In this document: positions 34,501 through 38,036 of the stretch, one piece after another | Position numbering within the stretch: position 1 is the first letter of the stretch | Layout of the letters: the number at the start of each line of letters is the position of its first letter | From: Terriglobia bacterium | GTDB taxonomy: Bacteria; Acidobacteriota; Terriglobia; UBA7540 | Direction of reading: 5' to 3' | Assembly (NCBI GenBank): GCA_020072925.1 | Contig: JAIQGA010000090.1 | Span: 1 to 38,036 of the forward strand | DNA length: 38,036 bases | Notes under the pieces: model-generated | The model's database searches: none | What the model saw: the letters and a program-made list of their open reading frames with translations, nothing else | Told to the model about the DNA's origin: nothing | Translations under genes and position numbers: made by a program

Positions 34501-34777
34501 GGCGCTGGCGGACCTGTGTCTCCACGGCTCGCACTCGACACAGGACTACGCGTACAAAATCGTGAATGCGGTGGCCATCTCGCTCCACCCTGACGATGTC
34601 TCGAAGCTCGAGCAAGGCCTTGAGGCGCCCGCCGAAGCCTTCGCCGCCTCGGGTGCGTTTCCGCTTCCCTCCCAGTTCTGGAAAGACAAAGGGCCTTATC
34701 TTGGAATCCTCGCGGGTTACGCGGTGGTGATGACCTTGATCATCCTGTTTGTCATGAAGCGCAAAGACGTTTCGTAG
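31523..34777 (+). CDS. zinc-ribbon, triple-FHA, ABCG-type transporter
   Basis: A 1084-residue single chain. An N-terminal zinc ribbon (CPGCGEVNEEGYRFCRACG) is followed by three FHA domains, with GRDP...S..H...NGTFVN cores near residues 82, 236 and 328. The ABC ATPase has Walker A GPSGAGKST near 453, signature LSGGQRKRVS near 554 and Walker B LFLDEPTAGLD near 577. An ABC-2/ABCG membrane domain begins near residue 725, with an unusual long Ala/Gln-rich insertion (about 915-1060) before the last helix. FHA domains bind phosphothreonine, so transport is probably gated by Ser/Thr phosphorylation, as proposed for Rv1747 of M. tuberculosis, which has two FHA domains. It lies between the PP2C and coiled-coil genes. 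The transported substrate is unknown. Confidence 0.94.
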   Translation: MRCPGCGEVNEEGYRFCRACGRVLPEVDQAPHATASVAATLAAEVPAPTTVAPAPERPVYKLIATSGLLRGRTFTIGPKGLAIGRDPTHCQVLVADDEVSRLHAWVGYNDAGNVVIRDSHSANGTFVNQVRIQEKVLKPADEVSVGTGRRHLFRIESAEAVAGRDMVTELVSPDKAGGLPRGTSVISPVEAAVARERDRSEEGTVAIKVTDRLARPHLDLIVDKYAVKSVDIPESGLTVGRDPTQCQLIMDHPSVSALHAEFKVKDGSVSLADRSTNGTFVNGLRATTVDLHDGDYITFGRYAGKSLIFRTGLEPELKSEKVDLSKDRITIGRDASSDVVIDHPVVSKHHAEIVKQNGKVFLVDLGSTNGTFVNGIKVKRHQLQELDRIVIGPSELHFSGASLSRAPDTRVVRLDSVGVTFQVTDRNTGRPKLLLDEISLAVKPKELIGLLGPSGAGKSTLMNALNGFVKPTQGQVLYNREELYQNLDALKSTIGFVPQEDIMHRQLTVRRCLYYAAKLRLPEDVSDEEINRRVEEMLDILKLDQARWDNPVATLSGGQRKRVSLGIELLPKPGVLFLDEPTAGLDPRTETLMMMLFRQLANQGSTIIITTHLMGSFGVLDKVVVLVQGRLAYYGPGTKFLEYFKAEAPPDVYDDLTDNNTEPYALELKKRFSESPLYQELIAEPLKVAAAERASAAAAPTPASRARAKAFSLHQLAVLAHRNWELKFGDRTQTLLLFLQAPIVALLVALMAGAPNQVQTIFMAMFAALWFGCSNSVREIVDEQTIYRRERQTGLKIPSYVLSKLAILSLIALAQCVSVIVILMGVRHALALSLPEVLAAVGIMFLVAVNGTIVGLLISALVRTPEMALTIFPLVMIPELLLCGLFLPVRPVQTIIPITVEQLFEGKMFAQPEAKAKARDMLNPPGTAAQTPAEQAAETTAKQGEFAHQVVGAVAPSPEVRKIMHKYTPAPSAGMPIFARWLSALTVSRWGLEALADLCLHGSHSTQDYAYKIVNAVAISLHPDDVSKLEQGLEAPAEAFAASGAFPLPSQFWKDKGPYLGILAGYAVVMTLIILFVMKRKDVS

Positions 34778-34807
34778 CGCCCCGATCGCGGGCGCGGAGG
34801 AGTCGGC

Positions 34808-35179
34808 ATGGACGCTGGATATTCCACGGTTCGCAACCTGCTCTACGTCGTTCTTGTGCTCGTGGTGTTATCCATCCTCTCAAATTTCTACGTGGCGAGC
34901 CAATTGGCGCATAACAGCGACGAGTTGGCCAGCCTTCGTCTGCTGCTCCAAAAGCAGATGATGGGCACGGCGTTCACCCAGGCCCAGCAATTGCAGCAGA
35001 AGATGGATGCGCTCAACCAGAGCGCCTCCGGGATCGATGCCAAGATGAAGAAAGCCCAGGACGACTTCGTGGCGCGCATGAATGTCGAGCTGCCTAAGAT
35101 GATGGATAACTACGTGAAGCAGCGCAGCGGGATGATCGAGAAACAGATAATCCAGAAGGGCTTGTCGTTGCCTCGGTAA
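34808..35179 (+). CDS. small membrane-anchored coiled-coil protein
   Basis: A 123-residue protein. One membrane helix (LLYVVLVLVVLSILSNFYV, about residues 11-29) is followed by a helical, Gln/Met/Lys-rich stretch (QLQQKMDALNQSASGIDAKM, ending in QKGLSLPR) that probably forms a coiled coil. The orientation is not clear. GGAGGAG precedes the ATG, 30 bases after the FHA-ABC stop, so it is likely an accessory part of that transporter. I do not recognise a named family. Confidence 0.8.
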   Translation: MDAGYSTVRNLLYVVLVLVVLSILSNFYVASQLAHNSDELASLRLLLQKQMMGTAFTQAQQLQQKMDALNQSASGIDAKMKKAQDDFVARMNVELPKMMDNYVKQRSGMIEKQIIQKGLSLPR

Positions 35180-35226
35180 CAGTCTGACTTTCCTGCTCGT
35201 GACCAGCTTCCCAATCTGGCCCATTC

Positions 35227-35350
35227 GCGGGCTGGCGCAGAGCGGCGCTCTGCGCCGCAGTTTATTGTCTTGACAGCGATCACGCATATAGGAAGGTGTT
35301 GGTCTCCACAGGGTCAAGCCCCCGTAGAGCTGCGCTTTGCGCCAGCCCGC
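35227..35350. repeat. palindromic element between convergent genes
   Basis: 17-base ends, GCGGGCTGGCGCAGAGC at 35227-35243 and its near complement at 35334-35350 (one mismatch), enclose a perfect 10-base hairpin, GGCGCAGAGC-GGC-GCTCTGCGCC, at 35234-35256. It lies in the 193-base gap between two convergent genes and could end transcription from both sides. The design resembles the 127-bp element, but the sequence differs. Confidence 0.75.
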
Positions 35351-35372
35351 GTCACTGCGGAAAGTTGAAGGA

Positions 35373-36572
35373 TTAGTTGAGTGGCTTAATCTCGACCCGG
35401 AAGATTCGCTCGCCCATAAAGAATTCGTCGTGATCCTGTAATTCCGTCTCCTGCCGGACGCGGCGGTAGATGCCATTGCGGCTATGCAAATCCTGGAGAA
35501 TGAAGCGGCCGGGCTGCGCCACAATCCGTGCGTGCGTCCCGGACATATACCTATCGTCCTTAAAGACCAAGTCGCCTGTCGAGCGGCCCAGGGTGGTCTC
35601 GGGCTTGTCGAGGCGGAACTCGGCCACGACCTCGCCGGTCAGCTTGATCTGTTCGAGCTTGGCGGTTAGCGGTCCACGCTGTAGTTTGGGCGCCGCGTTC
35701 CACATCATGGTTCCCTGAAGGGATGCCTGATTTTGCGTTTCGTCCAAGCTCTGCGTGGTGAAACGGAACAACCCCTGCCCCAGTAAGAAGACATCGCCGG
35801 GCGAAAGCTCCATGTCCTGGCGCTGCCGGATATAAGTCCCATTCGTGCTCCCCAAGTCTTTGAGGTAAAGCCTACCTTCCCGGATTGTCAGTGCAGCATG
35901 ACGCGGCGAAAGCAAAACATCTTCCGGAAAGTTCAGGTCGCAGCTTTCGCGGCCGATACTGGTTTCCTTTTGAAGCGGCGCCGGAGTCCCCGTGGAGCCA
36001 TCCGGCAACCTCTCAGAAATACTGGCCTCGATTTGGGGAGCACGGAGGCCGGGGAACAAGACCGTACCATCCGTTGCGGCTGCGCCCGAGGCTGGGGGAG
36101 TTGGCGGAGCAGGTCGCGGAACTGAGGGCGTTGAAGCCGGAACCGGCGTCGAGCGGGCCGCAGGCGGGAAGGAGGGCTTTGCCATGCCGGGCTCCGACGT
36201 CGTTCCAGCCGGAGGTGGGCTGGGCGGCCTCGGCGCCGCTGGCGCGACTTTGGGTGACGCAGCGGGCGGAATCACCGGCGCGGGAGCGGCAGGGCGCTGC
36301 GGGGCCTTGGGGGGGGCTTCCGGAACTGGTGCCGCCAGGGACGCACCGCAGAATCCACAGAATTTGCTCCCCGTCGGCAGAGGTTTCCGGCACTTCGGGC
36401 AAGTTACCTGCGCCACCGCGGCGGGAGGCGCCGCCGGGCGCGGAGCCTGACCGCCGCCGTGCAACGGCTTGCCGCAGCGCGAGCAGGTCAGGAGCGTCGC
36501 GGGGCTCGGCATGCCGCACGACGGGCAGCGAATATAGCGTACCGTCCCTTGTTCGTCTGTCTCAGTCGACAT
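35373..36572 (-). CDS. double zinc-ribbon, double-FHA protein
   Basis: A 399-residue protein. Two zinc ribbons at the N-terminus (CPSCGMPSPATLLTCSRCG and CPKCRKPLPTGSKFCGFCG) are joined by a long Pro/Ala-rich linker to two FHA domains. The first has SIGRESCDLNF...SPRHAAL...DLGSTNGTYI. The second has TLGRSTGDLVF...SGTHARI...DLHSRNGIYR, with the core Gly-Arg, Ser/Thr, His and Asn-Gly present. No membrane segment is visible. It probably reads the same phosphoproteins as the FHA transporter across the gap. The start at 36572 is chosen as the first ATG (MSTETDEQ); the ribosome-binding site is weak and a TTG lies at 36632. It is 35 bases downstream of the PHP gene. Confidence 0.87.
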   Translation of the reverse strand: MSTETDEQGTVRYIRCPSCGMPSPATLLTCSRCGKPLHGGGQAPRPAAPPAAVAQVTCPKCRKPLPTGSKFCGFCGASLAAPVPEAPPKAPQRPAAPAPVIPPAASPKVAPAAPRPPSPPPAGTTSEPGMAKPSFPPAARSTPVPASTPSVPRPAPPTPPASGAAATDGTVLFPGLRAPQIEASISERLPDGSTGTPAPLQKETSIGRESCDLNFPEDVLLSPRHAALTIREGRLYLKDLGSTNGTYIRQRQDMELSPGDVFLLGQGLFRFTTQSLDETQNQASLQGTMMWNAAPKLQRGPLTAKLEQIKLTGEVVAEFRLDKPETTLGRSTGDLVFKDDRYMSGTHARIVAQPGRFILQDLHSRNGIYRRVRQETELQDHDEFFMGERIFRVEIKPLN

Positions 36573-36607
36573 GGTGGACCGTTCGCCGGCGTGCGGGCTA
36601 TGGGAGC

Positions 36608-38036
36608 CTATCCAGCGTTTACCCGCACCCAAAGGGGGTTAGTATAGCAGCGAAACTCTTCGCCTGCCCTGTTTCGTGTTCTGGCTTCAAGCCGAATGTA
36701 GATCCAACCTCCCGCATTCTTTCCCAAGAAAGGTCGAACATCAACTGGAATGACGCCCCCACTGCTCAAGGCCTTCCCGGAGGGTACGGGAATCTCTTCC
36801 GGTTTCAATTCGCCGGCGGCAGTGCCCACGATCAGACGAATGGTTTCAACCGGTCCAAACTCCTCGCTGCTTATCCAGGCAATCTGCAGGGGCGGCAAAT
36901 CTCGAAGAGTCCCGCCCAATTCCCCGCCCACGATGACGTCCTCGGGATCTTCCAGCGTGCCATTGGCGTTGCGGTCGAAGCCCGCCACCAGGAGCGGGCC
37001 ATTGCTCAGGACGCTGTGGCCCTCACGCAGCGCGCGCAAGACATGCTCGCCGCGGGGCCCCATTCCCTCCGGGGCAAAGACGACGGTGGAGATTTTCCCC
37101 AGCGCGTTGTCCTCGGCGTAACCGGTCAGCGCGCGTGACGGCTTGGCGAGGAAATCTACGACGTCCATCGTGGCTTCGTAATCGAAATCGCCGTGGGCGT
37201 CGGATCCGGCCGCCAGAAAAACCTTGAACGCGGGATGGCCTGCCGAATCCCCGCTTGCCGCCAGACCTTTCTGGAGGAGAGGGCGCCAGCCGAGTTCAAT
37301 TCCTCTTTCGAGCAGGGCGTATTGATCGGCGTCCTTGTCGGGCTGGAAGCAAGCGGAGGGGTCGGCGCCGCGCCGGATGCAGAACGGGTCGCGGGGATCA
37401 TCGGCAGTCAGAAGCGTGGCCCGGTTCCAGGCTTCCAGCCCTACGAGCCCTGGTTGGAGCCGCTCGCCTCCGGGGGCAAGAAAATCCGCATCCAGGTCCC
37501 AGCTTCCGCCGCGCACTACGGGACTGATGGGATCGAAGGGGTGCGCAGCGTAGGCGAATCCTCCTGCGGCGGCAATGCGCGCCAATACATCCTTGACCGG
37601 CGGCGCAGGCGACGCCACGGACCCGTCACCGCTCTGGATCACCACGTTGGCGGCGTTGGCAGTATCCGGGAAGCCCTTATCGGGATCGTCGGGCGAAGGC
37701 AAGGCCAGCAAGTGCACGGTGGTCAAAAGCGTGTCCTTGCCGGAGGTGCTAGTCACCTCCTCCCCGCGGATAAAAACGAACCGGCCGTCGCGGTACTGTT
37801 TTACATCCCTTAATTCCTCGGCATAGCGGTCGGCGTCGAGGTCCGTGGAATGGTCCGCCAGCAGCACCCAATCGAGGCCTGCGTCGAGCGCCGCTTGCTT
37901 GGTGACGGCGAGCGGATAACCCCGTTCGGCGGGATTGTCGGTGAAGGCACAGTGATAGTGTGCGTCGCCTCGGTACCAATGTGGCAGCCGGGGCAAGGGT
38001 GCGGCGTGAAGTTGCATGCGCAGGTAGAAATCCTGA
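36608..38036 (-). CDS. PHP-domain metallo-phosphoesterase, 5' end beyond the window
   Basis: At least 469 residues. PHP metal-binding motifs are GDAHYHCAFTDN (HxH), VLLADHS, FIRGEEVTS, YAAHPFDP and AAGSDAHGDF. PHP proteins are metal-dependent phosphoesterases; free-standing ones of this kind may act on sugar phosphates or nucleic acids. A C-terminal beta-rich region (AWISSEEFGPVETIRLIVGT, then GWIYIRLEARTRN) follows. The open frame has no stop between its first visible ATG (38017) and the window edge (reading QDFYLR before the Met), so the true start is probably outside. It is co-directional with the FHA protein gene. Confidence 0.82.
   Translation of the reverse strand, partial: QDFYLRMQLHAAPLPRLPHWYRGDAHYHCAFTDNPAERGYPLAVTKQAALDAGLDWVLLADHSTDLDADRYAEELRDVKQYRDGRFVFIRGEEVTSTSGKDTLLTTVHLLALPSPDDPDKGFPDTANAANVVIQSGDGSVASPAPPVKDVLARIAAAGGFAYAAHPFDPISPVVRGGSWDLDADFLAPGGERLQPGLVGLEAWNRATLLTADDPRDPFCIRRGADPSACFQPDKDADQYALLERGIELGWRPLLQKGLAASGDSAGHPAFKVFLAAGSDAHGDFDYEATMDVVDFLAKPSRALTGYAEDNALGKISTVVFAPEGMGPRGEHVLRALREGHSVLSNGPLLVAGFDRNANGTLEDPEDVIVGGELGGTLRDLPPLQIAWISSEEFGPVETIRLIVGTAAGELKPEEIPVPSGKALSSGGVIPVDVRPFLGKNAGGWIYIRLEARTRNRAGEEFRCYTNPLWVRVNAG

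Overview
The window looks like a GC-rich soil or sediment bacterium, most likely an acidobacterium. That placement is an inference from gene content: a Tat-exported Gfo/Idh oxidoreductase, enolase-superfamily and UroD-like enzymes, FHA and PP2C signalling proteins, and many short palindromic intergenic repeats. No ribosomal RNA or ribosomal protein gene is present to confirm it.

Region 1 (1-9262). The left edge holds the last 69 codons of a myo-inositol oxygenase on the + strand. Facing it is an eight-gene run on the - strand with tight or overlapping junctions. In transcription order it encodes a LysM plus M15-type peptidase, a glycyl-radical enzyme with the Cys-x-Glu motif of dehydratase/lyase members, a small SCP2-like protein, the glycyl-radical activating enzyme, a calcineurin-like metallophosphoesterase, a gluzincin (HExxH) metallopeptidase split over two coupled reading frames, and a ComEC-like metallo-beta-lactamase-fold hydrolase. 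The combination of a radical enzyme, an SCP2-like partner and several unrelated metallohydrolases is the best candidate here for an undescribed system.

Region 2 (9263-15110). After about 0.9 kb without a convincing gene, four + strand genes follow: a 600-residue protein made of two copies of an unrecognised domain, a four-helix membrane protein, an exported protein with four PASTA repeats and a PKD domain but no kinase, and a 208-residue orphan that overlaps it.

Region 3 (15111-28175). A tRNA-Leu(UAG) gene precedes a sugar-acid catabolic block: an enolase-superfamily sugar-acid dehydratase, a Tat-signal Gfo/Idh/MocA oxidoreductase, a DapA-family aldolase/lyase with a likely 3' frameshift, a UroD/MtaA-like protein, an SSS symporter, an MFS sugar porter, an HpcH/HpaI aldolase, an SDR dehydrogenase and a second MFS transporter. 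Together they could import sugars or sugar acids, dehydrate them to 2-keto-3-deoxy acids and cleave these to pyruvate plus an aldehyde. The gaps hold several palindromic repeat families, including a 127-bp element present twice in opposite orientations.

Region 4 (28444-38036). This is a signalling and transport block: a zinc-ribbon membrane protein, a DHH phosphoesterase, a PP2C phosphatase, a zinc-ribbon/triple-FHA/ABCG-type transporter in one chain, a small membrane-anchored coiled-coil protein and, convergently, a double zinc-ribbon/double-FHA protein and a PHP-domain protein that runs off the right edge. Five FHA domains and a phosphatase are present, but no Ser/Thr kinase lies in the window.
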